64,000 nucleotides of DNA. It comes from Bacillus cabrialesii. GTDB taxonomy: Bacteria; Bacillota; Bacilli; Bacillales; Bacillaceae. The translations under genes were made by a program, and so were the position numbers. This document shows positions 1-6,856 of the stretch, one piece after another (the stretch's first letter is position 1; every line of letters begins with the position of its first letter). The stretch lies in contig NZ_CP096889.1 in the NCBI RefSeq assembly GCF_004124315.2, positions 1,099,001 to 1,163,000 of the forward strand. The letters are read 5' to 3'. Under the pieces are notes generated by a model. The model worked only from the letters and a program-made list of their open reading frames with translations. It did not search any database and was not told where the DNA came from.

Positions 1-659
1 ATATGGTAGCCAAATTGTGTTTTAACAGGATCACTGACTTCACCTGTTTTTAATTTAAATGCAGCTTTGCTGAATGTTTCGTCCATTTGGCCTTCTTTTG
101 CAAACCAGCCAAGCTCCCCGCCTTTTGAAGATGAAGCGGTATCTGTTGAGTATTCTTTCGCAAGGTCTTCAAATTTCTCGCCTTTTTTCAGCTTTTTCTC
201 AACTTCTTCAGCTGTCTTTTTATCAGCGACAAGGATGTGGCTTGCACGGATTTTGCCTTTTAAGCCTTCCCAGTACTCTTTGATATCAGCATCTGTCACT
301 TTGATGTTATCTTTAGCCGCTTTTTGTGTCAGCAATTCATATTTTACTTGCTCTTTAAGGTAATCCTTTCCATATTGCTCTTCGAGAGCAGTATATTGAT
401 CTCCAAGCTGTGTTTTGTATTCTTTCAGCTTGTTGTCAATTTCTTTATCTGTCACTTTATATTTCTTGTCCAATACTTTTTCTTGTACCAGCTGTGTCAG
501 AACGCTTGCACCAGCTGTTTTCTTCATGTTTGTGTAAAGCTCGCCTTTTGTTACATCGCCTGCGTCTGTTTTTGCGATGACTTCTTTGTCGCCGCTGCTG
601 CAAGCACTGAGAGCGAGGATACTTGTAGCAGTGATAGCTGCTATTGCGATTTTCTTCAT
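1..659 (-). CDS. prsA: Foldase lipoprotein PrsA, C-terminal end missing
   Basis: PrsA is a membrane-anchored parvulin-type peptidyl-prolyl isomerase that folds exported proteins, including subtilisin, outside the cytoplasmic membrane. The 219 residues seen start with a lipoprotein signal peptide ending in a lipobox (LALSAC, Cys about residue 20). A helical N-terminal chaperone domain follows, then the start of the parvulin domain (KIRASHILV, about residues 133-141, and GGELGWF further on). The full protein is about 290 residues, so the C-terminal quarter lies beyond base 1. An AGGAG ribosome site precedes the ATG at 659. Identity is firm from the sequence. Its client aprE is in the same window at 34-35 kb. 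Confidence 0.96.
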   Translation of the reverse strand, partial: MKKIAIAAITATSILALSACSSGDKEVIAKTDAGDVTKGELYTNMKKTAGASVLTQLVQEKVLDKKYKVTDKEIDNKLKEYKTQLGDQYTALEEQYGKDYLKEQVKYELLTQKAAKDNIKVTDADIKEYWEGLKGKIRASHILVADKKTAEEVEKKLKKGEKFEDLAKEYSTDTASSSKGGELGWFAKEGQMDETFSKAAFKLKTGEVSDPVKTQFGYH

Positions 660-818
660 GGTTTTCAAACACTCCTAATCATTCCAAATTAAATTACCTA
701 TGCGTATCATAACATATTGTGGCTTTCTGTAAAAAGATTTTAAATAAAGGGCATTCGTCTAGTCAAACTTTTGCTGATGACATACTTATATATTGATCAA
801 GAAAAGGAGGTATGTAAC

Positions 819-905
819 ATGAGCGGAGGATACTCTAACGGATTCGCGTTGCTCGTAGTACTGTTCATTTTGCTTATCATCGTAGGTGCAGCTTACATCT
901 ACTAA
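819..905 (+). CDS. sscA: Small spore coat assembly protein SscA (YjcZ type, 28 aa)
   Basis: A 28-residue peptide with a strong AAAGGAGG site at 803-810 and an ATG 8 bases later. A short Gly/Ser/Tyr-rich N terminus (MSGGYSNGF) is followed by one hydrophobic helix (LLVVLFILLIIVGAAYIY). This is the YjcZ/YhzE family pattern. SscA is a small sporulation protein needed for proper coat assembly in B. subtilis (established knowledge). A hairpin terminator follows at once. A CATACTTATA stretch at 781-790 may belong to a sporulation-sigma promoter, but I could not fit a matching -35. Confidence 0.85.
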   Translation: MSGGYSNGFALLVVLFILLIIVGAAYIY

Positions 906-914
906 GCAGCCCGG

Positions 915-946
915 GGATCGCTTGCAAGATAAGCGATCCTTTATTT
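915..946 (+). terminator. Terminator after sscA
   Basis: A perfect 9-bp stem, GGATCGCTT at 915-923 and AAGCGATCC at 931-939, with a 7-base loop. It is followed by the T-rich run TTTATTTT. Confidence 0.85.
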
Positions 947-1029
947 TCACTAGCGCCTAATCGTTTCAATCATGATTTGCATAAGATGTAATTGGTAAAT
1001 AAAGCTTTTTACAGGAGGTGCTTTTTAAG

Positions 1030-1116
1030 ATGGGTGAAGTATTTGCAGGCGGATTCGCTTTATTGGTTGTGTTATTTATTTTATTGATTATCATCGGCGC
1101 TTCTTGGCTGTATTAA
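1030..1116 (+). CDS. YjcZ-family 28-residue small membrane peptide, SscA paralogue
   Basis: The second of two adjacent 28-codon genes. The N terminus is MGEVFAGGFALL and the helix VVLFILLIIIGASWLY. From residue 8 on it is nearly identical to SscA at 819-905 (GFALLVVLFILLII shared), so the two look like a local duplication. An AGGAGGTG ribosome site sits at 1013-1020. It has its own terminator, so it can be expressed independently of sscA. Function is inferred only from the family, which is mostly sporulation-expressed small membrane or coat peptides. Confidence 0.8.
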   Translation: MGEVFAGGFALLVVLFILLIIIGASWLY

Positions 1117-1125
1117 TCAAAATAA

Positions 1126-1160
1126 AAAAGCATAGCTGCTGAATCAGCAGCTATGCTTTC
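1126..1160. terminator. Bidirectional terminator between the YjcZ peptide and the 1169 gene
   Basis: A long perfect stem: AAAGCATAGCTGCTGA on the left arm and its complement at 1144-1159, with a tiny loop. A-rich sequence lies on the left and T-rich on the right, so it can serve both convergent genes. Confidence 0.85.
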
Positions 1161-1168
1161 TTTCGTAT

Positions 1169-1354
1169 TTACACTGTAAAGGAGATCTCCACAAACGAAG
1201 AGATCAGTAAAATTAATATAGAAACATTAATAAATCGGAATACCTTATCTTGCCGCTCTTCAGGAATCTCTCTGACAAGGCATAATGTATTGGTGAGCCT
1301 GTTTATGAAATATAAAATAAACACGGCAGCCACGATAAAATAGAATAAAATGAT
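1169..1354 (-). CDS. Small two-helix membrane protein, possible ATC/ATT start
   Basis: A 60-61 codon reading frame with two hydrophobic segments (FYFIVAAVFILYFI and FINVSILILLISSFVEI) around a charged loop (REIPEERQDKVFR). The frame is closed upstream by a stop about 14 codons before the protein-like part and has no ATG. A good ribosome site (GAGGGGG, complement of 1363-1369) lies 8 bases before an ATC at 1354-1352 and 11 bases before an ATT at 1351-1349. The only ordinary start is a GTG at 1333 without a ribosome site, which would cut the first helix. The start is therefore uncertain. By position it sits between prsA and yhaJ; I do not assign a name. Confidence 0.6.
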   Translation of the reverse strand: MILFYFIVAAVFILYFINRLTNTLCLVREIPEERQDKVFRFINVSILILLISSFVEISFTV

Positions 1355-1457
1355 GGGAGATTCCCCCTCTCTCTGAACTGTCCCATATTACATTACCAAA
1401 TATTTATTAAAAAAGATAGAATGCAAATTGAAAAATCGCCACTAGCCCATGGTTTGG

Positions 1458-1976
1458 CTACTTTTCAACAAGAATATCCAACCCGTCCGCTTCTTGATCA
1501 ATAAAACAGGCTTTCGGCGCTCGTACAAGCTTGAGAGCCAGCAAGAAGTCAGGCAGACAGTAGCCGGCATGAATGCCCGAAATCATGCAGAAATAATGAG
1601 CGTGATTCGGAAATGCCATCGCGGCGTAAAACAGTACAGGCGTAATCAGCAAAAACGGGCTTACGAGCGAAATCAGCATTGTTGTTTTTGGTATTCGTTT
1701 CCATGTGCGCATGCGCAATATGTAAAACTTTTTTTCTATTTTTCTTTTTTTGCAGATGATTGGCAGGACATGGATGACTTTATGTACAAATAAAATAACG
1801 ACGAGCAAACCGCCGAATAAAGGTACATATTCATCGCTTAAGCTTGTGCCAGGCCGCAGCAGCTCAAATGCTAAAAAAGTAGATATAAAAACCAAAATCA
1901 TAAAACATACAGCAGTTAATATTATGCGAACGGCGCCATAATCCTTCATCAGATTTATGGTCTTCCAGCAATTCAT
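1458..1976 (-). CDS. yhaJ: DUF3267-type multi-helix membrane protein (YhaJ-like)
   Basis: A 172-residue protein with four hydrophobic segments: IILTAVCFMILVFISTFLAF, VPLFGGLLVVILFVHKVIHV, TMLISLVSPFLLITPVLFYA and the C-terminal half. HKVIHVLP (a His-x3-His pair) and the downstream NHAHYF and HAGYC patches resemble the DUF3267 group of putative zinc-containing membrane proteins, whose role is unknown. The frame can be opened upstream to a TTG at 2033, but GGAAGG just before the ATG at 1976 makes MNCWKTINL the better start. An upstream GGAGGAG (2022-2028) has no well-placed in-frame start. Confidence 0.7.
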   Translation of the reverse strand: MNCWKTINLMKDYGAVRIILTAVCFMILVFISTFLAFELLRPGTSLSDEYVPLFGGLLVVILFVHKVIHVLPIICKKRKIEKKFYILRMRTWKRIPKTTMLISLVSPFLLITPVLFYAAMAFPNHAHYFCMISGIHAGYCLPDFLLALKLVRAPKACFIDQEADGLDILVEK

Positions 1977-2183
1977 CAAAGTCATCCTTCCATACATCTT
2001 GAATAGAATCTCAAAATAATTTACTCCTCCCAAGAGAAAAAATCAATGCTTTTTCAAGAAAAAATATCATCGGGCAGGTATTTTTTTGAAACAGGCAAAC
2101 AAACTGCGAAATATGGGGTTAGAACTTTCTTCTCAGTCAATTATCAGCTAAAATAAGATTAAAGATAGAAAGAAGTGGTGTGG

Positions 2184-2525
2184 ATGGATTCGATGGATCA
2201 TCGCATTGAGCGATTAGAATATTACATACAATTATTAGTGAAAACAGTAGATATGGACAGGTACCCTTTCTATGCGCTTCTGATTGACAAAGGGCTGAGC
2301 AGGGAAGAAGGGGAAGAGGTCATGAGGATATGCGTTGAATTGTCGGAAGAGCTGGCAGCACAAAAAGCGCAAGGATTTGTAACCTTCGATAAGCTCCTTG
2401 CGCTTTTTGCCGGACAGCTGAATGAAAAATTAGATGTTCATGAAACGATTTTTGCCCTGTATGAGCAGGGGCTTTATCAAGAGCTGATGGAAGTCTTTAT
2501 CGGCATCATGAAGCACTTTGATTAA
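2184..2525 (+). CDS. yhaI: DUF1878 family protein YhaI
   Basis: A small acidic, all-helical cytoplasmic protein of 113 residues without catalytic motifs. The sequence (MDSMDHRIERLEYYIQ at the start, EVFIGIMKHFD at the end) matches B. subtilis YhaI as I know it. I chose the ATG at 2184 rather than the GTG at 2175 because of AGAAAGAAGTGG just upstream. It converges with scoC and the two stop codons overlap by 4 bases (2522-2525), with no terminator between them. Function unknown. Confidence 0.85.
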   Translation: MDSMDHRIERLEYYIQLLVKTVDMDRYPFYALLIDKGLSREEGEEVMRICVELSEELAAQKAQGFVTFDKLLALFAGQLNEKLDVHETIFALYEQGLYQELMEVFIGIMKHFD

Positions 2526-3133
2526 CTGTTTACTGGTTCGAGCTCTTCTGCCGGTTCATCCGCCGCACTGTCTTTAGCTTTTTTCTTCAGTTTTCCGTTG
2601 ACGCTTTCAAAGTCATTGTCAATATTGGTGAGTGACGTTTCGAAAATTTCCATAAAATCATCGCCGTAGATATGGCGTATCATACACATCATTTCTGCCA
2701 CTTCAGGGAATTTTCCGAATAAATGATACAGAGGCTGTGAACCTTTAAAAACCGCGTTGCGAGTCGGATCAAATTCCTCAAGCAAGCTCCAGAAAACCTC
2801 AGTGCCTTCCTCAGTTAATTGGACGTATGTGTTCCGTTTATCATTCAGCCGTTTGGAGAATCTTAAATATCCCCGTTCTTCCAGCTTTTTTGAAAAGTTG
2901 AATGCGGTTGATACGTGCATGACCCCGAATTTCGCGATTTCAGAAATGGAAGCTCCATTCAACTGATACGCAATCCATAAAATATGATGTTCATTAATAT
3001 TCAGGTCATACGGTTTGAGCCATTGCTGCCAATCCTTCTCGATCGATTTCCAAAGAGCCTTGCTAAGCTGAGCCATTTTCTGGGTGAAGACCAGAGCCTC
3101 TTTCACATCATAAGGCGGTTCCACTCGATTCAT
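2522..3133 (-). CDS. scoC: MarR-family transition-state regulator ScoC (Hpr)
   Basis: ScoC represses extracellular protease genes (aprE, nprE) and affects sporulation and oligopeptide permease genes (established). This 203-residue protein has a winged helix-turn-helix at about residues 50-115 (ASISEIAKFGVMHVSTAFNFSKKLEERGYL, wing LNDKRNTYVQLTEEG). A helical C-terminal extension ends in a Lys- then Glu-rich tail (LKKKAKDSAADEPAEELEP). The ATG at 3133 follows a suitable G-rich site. Its target aprE lies 31 kb away in this window and carries a match to the ScoC consensus in its promoter. Confidence 0.96.
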   Translation of the reverse strand: MNRVEPPYDVKEALVFTQKMAQLSKALWKSIEKDWQQWLKPYDLNINEHHILWIAYQLNGASISEIAKFGVMHVSTAFNFSKKLEERGYLRFSKRLNDKRNTYVQLTEEGTEVFWSLLEEFDPTRNAVFKGSQPLYHLFGKFPEVAEMMCMIRHIYGDDFMEIFETSLTNIDNDFESVNGKLKKKAKDSAADEPAEELEPVNS

Positions 3134-3259
3134 TACGTCACCTGCTTCTCTTTTTCTTTTTCTCTATTATGCCAATAAAATAAAGATTAATAAAGATGAA
3201 AATGTAAGAATTTTTTAATAAATTCACCATCCGTTGCGGTGAGAGGCTTTTTCGGGCAA

Positions 3260-3298
3260 AAAAAAATGCGGGTCCACATTTGGCCCGCGTTTTTTTCT
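3260..3298. terminator. Terminator downstream of yhaH
   Basis: A GC-rich stem (GCGGGTC / GGCCCGC with one G-T pair) at 3268-3289 is flanked by A-run and T-run, so it works in either direction. It is placed to end yhaH transcription. Confidence 0.8.
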
Positions 3299-3311
3299 TT
3301 AGAATAGGATA

Positions 3312-3668
3312 TTAGTTTTGTAAGGTTTTCTCCAGCTGTCTGATTTTCTCTTCAATATCAGCGATTTCTTTTTGCAGATCCTGCTGGTGAGGCTTGATCT
3401 CTTCCTGCCATTTTTTAATGGACGTTTGGAGCTCGCCGCTCACGTCTTTAATGACATCCGTGCTTTCTTTTGCCGCTTTGATCAGCTGGTCTTTTAACGC
3501 AAGCCCGTCTGATTTTAAGCGTTTGATCGTTTCTTCGAAAGAATCATAATTGGTTTTCATTTTTTCACGCAGCTGCTTTCCTGAGGAAGGCGCAGTAAGA
3601 AGAACTGCTGCTCCTCCGATGATGCCGCCTACGAATAGTCCTGTTAATAGAGAACGTCCGCTCGCCAT
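3312..3668 (-). CDS. yhaH: YtxH-domain protein YhaH
   Basis: A 118-residue protein with an N-terminal membrane segment (LLTGLFVGGIIGGAAVLLTAP), a short SSGKQLREKMK motif typical of YtxH-type stress proteins, and a long amphipathic coiled-coil tail (residues about 35-115, alternating Lys/Glu with leucines). It is probably anchored in the membrane with the coil in the cytoplasm. The ATG at 3668 is preceded by GGGGTGA. An upstream ATG at 3713 would add 15 residues without a ribosome site. Function unknown; related proteins are stress-induced. Confidence 0.85.
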   Translation of the reverse strand: MASGRSLLTGLFVGGIIGGAAVLLTAPSSGKQLREKMKTNYDSFEETIKRLKSDGLALKDQLIKAAKESTDVIKDVSGELQTSIKKWQEEIKPHQQDLQKEIADIEEKIRQLEKTLQN

Positions 3669-3798
3669 TACAATCACCCCGTCTTTTTCTTGAAAATAGG
3701 ATTCATTCAGCATGCTTCAATTTTTGTTGAAAGCCTGAACTTCTATACATAGCTTGCTCTATTTTAGCATATTTTTTAAGTGAAAAGGAGGGAGAAGG

Positions 3799-3990
3799 TT
3801 GTCTGTCTTTATGATTGTGTTATCCTGCATCACCCTCGCCTTCGCTTCAGGGGCTGTTTACTATATCAGACTTCTCAGCCAGGCTGCTTCTTATCCGCCC
3901 AAGAAGGTTATCCGGCAGAAAGCGCTTGTTTGTTCAACCGGAACCGCCTTTACACTATGTCTTATCTTTTTCACAAAACTCTTCATTTAA
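3799..3990 (+). CDS. Small membrane protein, TTG start
   Basis: A 63-residue protein starting at a TTG with an excellent AAAGGAGGG site (3784-3792) 6 bases upstream. Two hydrophobic stretches (VFMIVLSCITLAFASGAVYYI and ALVCSTGTAFTLCLIFFTKLFI) flank a short basic loop (PPKKVIRQK), which suggests two membrane helices. It converges with trpP across a shared terminator. I do not recognise a characterised homologue. Confidence 0.7.
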   Translation: MSVFMIVLSCITLAFASGAVYYIRLLSQAASYPPKKVIRQKALVCSTGTAFTLCLIFFTKLFI

Positions 3991-4021
3991 AACATGCAGA
4001 CATGCTGCGGGCTCTCTGTTC

Positions 4022-4055
4022 AAAAAAACCTCTCCCGGATGCGGAAGAGGTTTTG
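4022..4055. terminator. Shared terminator between the 3799 gene and trpP
   Basis: The stem pairs CCTCTCCCG with CGGAAGAGG around a GATG loop (one mismatch). An A-run lies left and a T-run right. It terminates transcription from either convergent gene. Confidence 0.8.
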
Positions 4056-4063
4056 TGTGACGA

Positions 4064-4582
4064 TTATTTAACAGCTTCCATAAAGCTTGAACGTCTTAAA
4101 ATGGTTTGTACAATCGGATACATAATGATCATTGCGATTGTATTCAGTACAGCGGCAGGCAGAACAACAGCTGCGAACAATGCGGCGAAACCGCCAGGCA
4201 AACCGACGATCAATAAAGCTGACGATAAAAATACAATTCCCGATAAGATGGTCCCGATCGCTGTCAGCACAGCGGCTGCACCTGTTTTCTGGCTCTTTCT
4301 GAACAAGAGGAACAGAAAGAAGAACAGAAACGCTGATACGGGTTTATCGATGATGTTAGGAATCTGTCCGGCCGGAAATGCGGTTGTAAGCGCGGAAATG
4401 ATTCCGGTCACAATTCCAATGACGAGCACATTTTGCACCCGCGGGAACAGAAGGATGCCCATGAACATCATGATCAGCATCATATCTGGTTTCATGCCGC
4501 CTAAAAAGGGCGGAATAATGGAATGGAGCGCTGCGCCGATTGCGGCAAACAGAGCCATAATGACTAACTCTTTTGTTTTCAT
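4064..4582 (-). CDS. trpP: Tryptophan transporter TrpP
   Basis: A 172-residue integral membrane protein with five or six hydrophobic segments. It belongs to the tryptophan-transporter family whose members resemble substrate-binding components of ECF transporters. It imports L-tryptophan. Translation in B. subtilis is repressed by tryptophan-activated TRAP binding over the ribosome site. The matching array of GAG/TAG triplets is present here (separate entry), which supports both identity and the ATG at 4582. Confidence 0.93.
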   Translation of the reverse strand: MKTKELVIMALFAAIGAALHSIIPPFLGGMKPDMMLIMMFMGILLFPRVQNVLVIGIVTGIISALTTAFPAGQIPNIIDKPVSAFLFFFLFLLFRKSQKTGAAAVLTAIGTILSGIVFLSSALLIVGLPGGFAALFAAVVLPAAVLNTIAMIIMYPIVQTILRRSSFMEAVK

Positions 4583-4629
4583 ATCTATGCTCTCCTCTGC
4601 TAAGCTTTTTGCCCTCCAATAATATGCTC
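4564..4629 (-). promoter_or_regulatory. TRAP-binding site over the trpP start
   Basis: Read on the minus strand, GAG or TAG triplets occur at 4629, 4616, 4602, 4597, 4592, 4587, 4570 and 4566 (5' base of each). The four central ones (TAG, GAG, GAG, TAG) are separated by exactly 2 bases and overlap the ribosome site AGAGGAGAG. TRAP binds NAG triplets spaced by 2-3 bases, so tryptophan-loaded TRAP would block ribosome access. Confidence 0.85.
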
Positions 4630-4705
4630 GCCATTTATTGCGAAGGCTTAAAGAATGTGATATGCAAACAGTATACCAAACGAACGGTTTGCATAGCCAG
4701 ACTTT

Positions 4706-5785
4706 TTACTCATTTTCCTGCTGGAATTTCTTCATGAACGCAGCTAATTTTTCACAGTCTTCGAGAGACACCGCGTTATAAATAGAAGCGCGGCAGCCTC
4801 CTACTGAACGGTGTCCGCCAAGGCCGACCATTTTTGCTTCTTTTGCTTCTTGAACGAATGTTTTTGTTAATTCGTCATCGCGAAGCGTGAAGGTCACATT
4901 CATGCGTGAGCGGCTGTCCGTTCTGGCATGCCCTTTATAGAATCCGTTGCTGTCGTCGATACAGCTGTAGAGAACCTGCGCTTTTTGTTCATTGCGCTGT
5001 TCGACAGCTTCAACACCGCCGTTTTCCTTCAGCCATTCCAGAACAAGGCTCAGCATATAAATCGCAAATGTCGGCGGCGTGTTGTAGAGTGAGTCCGCTT
5101 TGACATGCGTTGAATACTTCAGGATTTTTGGAACGTTCGCATTTTCATTTTGCAGCCACGTTTTTTTCATGATGACTACTGTCACACCGGAAGGGCCGAG
5201 GTTCTTTTGAGCGCCTCCGTAGATCACGTCAAACTTGGACACATCGATTGTTCTGCTCAAGATATCGCTGGACATGTCGGCGACGAGCGGAATTGGGGAA
5301 TTCGGGAATTCCTGCCACTGTGTGCCGAAAATCGTATTGTTGGACGTGATGTGTAAATACGCGCCGTCTTTTACATCTGTAAGGTCAACCTCCGGAATAA
5401 AACTATAATTGTCTGCTTCACTTGTGGCAGTGACAGACGTATTTCCGAACAATTTTGTTTCTGCCAGTGCTTTTTCCGACCATGCGCCGGTCATCACAAA
5501 ATGCGCGGTTTTTTCAGGTGTTAAAAAGTTCATCGGAAGCATTGAGAATTGAAGGCTTGCCCCGCCTTGAAGAAACAAAATATCGTAATCTTCGGGGATG
5601 CCCATCAGTTCGATTAAAAGGCTTTTCGCTTTTTGGTGCACCGCTTCATACTCTTTGCTGCGGTGGGAAAGCTCCATAACGGACATGCCGGATTCGTTAA
5701 AATCAATAAATTCTTTCTGTGCTCTTTGCAGAACTTCCAATGGCAGCGCTGCAGGACCTGCGTTAAAATTCGTTGTACGTTCCAT
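4706..5785 (-). CDS. serC: Phosphoserine aminotransferase SerC
   Basis: SerC converts 3-phosphohydroxypyruvate and glutamate to O-phosphoserine and 2-oxoglutarate in serine biosynthesis, using pyridoxal phosphate. The 359-residue length is normal. Seen: the N-terminal NFNAGPAALP motif, the PLP-binding lysine in YGGAQKNLGPSG (about residue 195), and the C-terminal GLGGHRSVGGCRASIYNA. Two adjacent ATGs occur at 5788 and 5785; GGGAGAG is better spaced for the second. It is divergent from no gene: the hit terminator lies upstream and trpP follows downstream on the same strand. Confidence 0.96.
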   Translation of the reverse strand: MERTTNFNAGPAALPLEVLQRAQKEFIDFNESGMSVMELSHRSKEYEAVHQKAKSLLIELMGIPEDYDILFLQGGASLQFSMLPMNFLTPEKTAHFVMTGAWSEKALAETKLFGNTSVTATSEADNYSFIPEVDLTDVKDGAYLHITSNNTIFGTQWQEFPNSPIPLVADMSSDILSRTIDVSKFDVIYGGAQKNLGPSGVTVVIMKKTWLQNENANVPKILKYSTHVKADSLYNTPPTFAIYMLSLVLEWLKENGGVEAVEQRNEQKAQVLYSCIDDSNGFYKGHARTDSRSRMNVTFTLRDDELTKTFVQEAKEAKMVGLGGHRSVGGCRASIYNAVSLEDCEKLAAFMKKFQQENE

Positions 5786-5914
5786 CATGATCTCTCCCTG
5801 TTTTCCACGTTAATGTATAAAATAATACAATTATCCTATCACAAAAATTCAGTTTTTTTGATAAAAAAATTGAATTGTCAAAAGAAATTGACGAATTTTT
5901 GTGAAATGTTCACA

Positions 5915-5945
5915 AATAAAAAACCTCATCTTATGATGAGGCCAG
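5915..5945 (-). terminator. Terminator overlapping the hit stop codon
   Basis: CCTCATC (5924-5930) pairs with GATGAGG (5935-5941), and the hit stop codon lies in the 4-base loop. A T-run follows on the minus strand. Confidence 0.8.
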
Positions 5946-6368
5946 GCGTTTTGCAATAGAGGAAGAGATGTTCTGCAGATCCTCCGGTTTGTAATCATCA
6001 GCATGCGTTTTCCAAACCGCTCCGAATCCGTCTCCTTTTCCGTAGCGCGGGATGATATGCATATGATAATGAAAAACAGATTGTCCTGCTTTTTCGCCGT
6101 TATTGTTCAGCGTGTTTAAGCCGATCGGTTCAAATTCATCCCGAATGGCGCGGGCGATTTTCGGAACGGCGTGAAAATATTGCTTTGCTAATTCATCCGT
6201 AAATTCATACACATTTTCGATATGTGTTTTCGGAATGACAAGCGTGTGTCCTTTTGTCACTTGGCTGATATCAAGGAAGGCCAGCACATGTTCATCTTCA
6301 TACACCTTTGCGGACGGAATGTCGCCGGCGATAATTTTACAAAAGATACAATTCTCTGCACTATGCAT
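5931..6368 (-). CDS. hit: HIT-family nucleotide-binding protein Hit
   Basis: A 145-residue histidine-triad hydrolase of the HINT type. Members of this branch cleave nucleoside phosphoramidates and act in the cytoplasm; the exact substrate here is not known. The triad FHYHMHIIPR is near residue 100, with the N-terminal CIFCKIIAGDIPS signature containing the two cysteines of the zinc-binding version. AAGGAGG stands 8 bases before the ATG at 6368. It is divergent from the ecs operon across a 488-base leader. Confidence 0.95.
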   Translation of the reverse strand: MHSAENCIFCKIIAGDIPSAKVYEDEHVLAFLDISQVTKGHTLVIPKTHIENVYEFTDELAKQYFHAVPKIARAIRDEFEPIGLNTLNNNGEKAGQSVFHYHMHIIPRYGKGDGFGAVWKTHADDYKPEDLQNISSSIAKRLASS

Positions 6369-6509
6369 AAAGGGTTCCTCCTTATGAAATTGTTGATATG
6401 TATACACTCATCGTACCACAGAAATGCAGAAAATAGAAAACAGGATGAACGGCAAGCGTTCACCCTGAATGCAGAGGAAGAGCTTATATGAAGAAAATGT
6501 GATATGCCT

Positions 6510-6532
6510 TTGGTAAGCACCTCATTTGTCAA
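6510..6532 (+). repeat. ecs-leader repeat, copy 1
   Basis: Left arm TTGGTAAG, core CACCTCA, right arm TTTGTCAA. The right arm is the best-conserved form. Confidence 0.65.
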
Positions 6533-6568
6533 TAAAATGAAGACTTGTTTAAATGCCTAACGATTCCT

Positions 6569-6591
6569 GCGATAAACACCTCATTTGACAA
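6569..6591 (+). repeat. ecs-leader repeat, copy 2
   Basis: Left arm GCGATAAA, core CACCTCA, right arm TTTGACAA. Confidence 0.65.
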
Positions 6592-6687
6592 TTTGCTTCA
6601 TAGATGAAGAATTCATCAATTCAGTGAAGAGAAATGGTTTGAGCATTGGACATGTTTATTTTCTATCCAACTGTATCTAAGACGTCT

Positions 6688-6710
6688 TTGACAAACACCT
6701 CATTTTTCAG
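6688..6710 (+). repeat. ecs-leader repeat, copy 3
   Basis: Left arm TTGACAAA, core CACCTCA, right arm TTTTTCAG. The left arm is the best-conserved form. Confidence 0.65.
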
Positions 6711-6856
6711 TTGATATGCTTTTCCTCTACGACTATTATCATGTCCAGAACCTTGTCTCTTTATGACAGCAAATTCATCATTTGTTAAAAGGGAATTGTT
6801 TCAAATCAGGCTTCGTTTTTGGTACTATGAAGAAAAACAATATAAGGGGAGAAACT

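Larger units (their letters stand above)
6408..6856. other. hit-ecsA intergenic region with a repeated 23-bp element
   Basis: This 0.45-kb stretch has no convincing gene. It contains three copies of an element built from a left arm (best form TTGACAAA), the invariant core CACCTCA and a right arm (best form TTTGTCAA), at 6510-6532, 6569-6591 and 6688-6710. A much degraded fourth match (CATTGGACA) lies at 6644-6652. Start-to-start distances are 59 and 119 bases. The ecsA promoter should lie in the last 80 bases, but I could not fix it. Confidence 0.6.

Noticed and set aside
781..790. A sporulation-sigma -10 before sscA
   Set aside because: CATACTTATA is suggestive, but no -35 of the sigma-E, -G or -K type fits the spacing.
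3780..4622. A 280-codon frame on the plus strand opposite trpP
   Set aside because: It is antisense to a well-recognised transporter, begins inside the 3799 gene in another frame, and reads as low-complexity basic sequence.
6510..6710. The ecs-leader repeats as a small CRISPR array
   Set aside because: Only three copies, arms diverge, spacers differ in length (36 and 96 bases), and no cas genes occur in the window.
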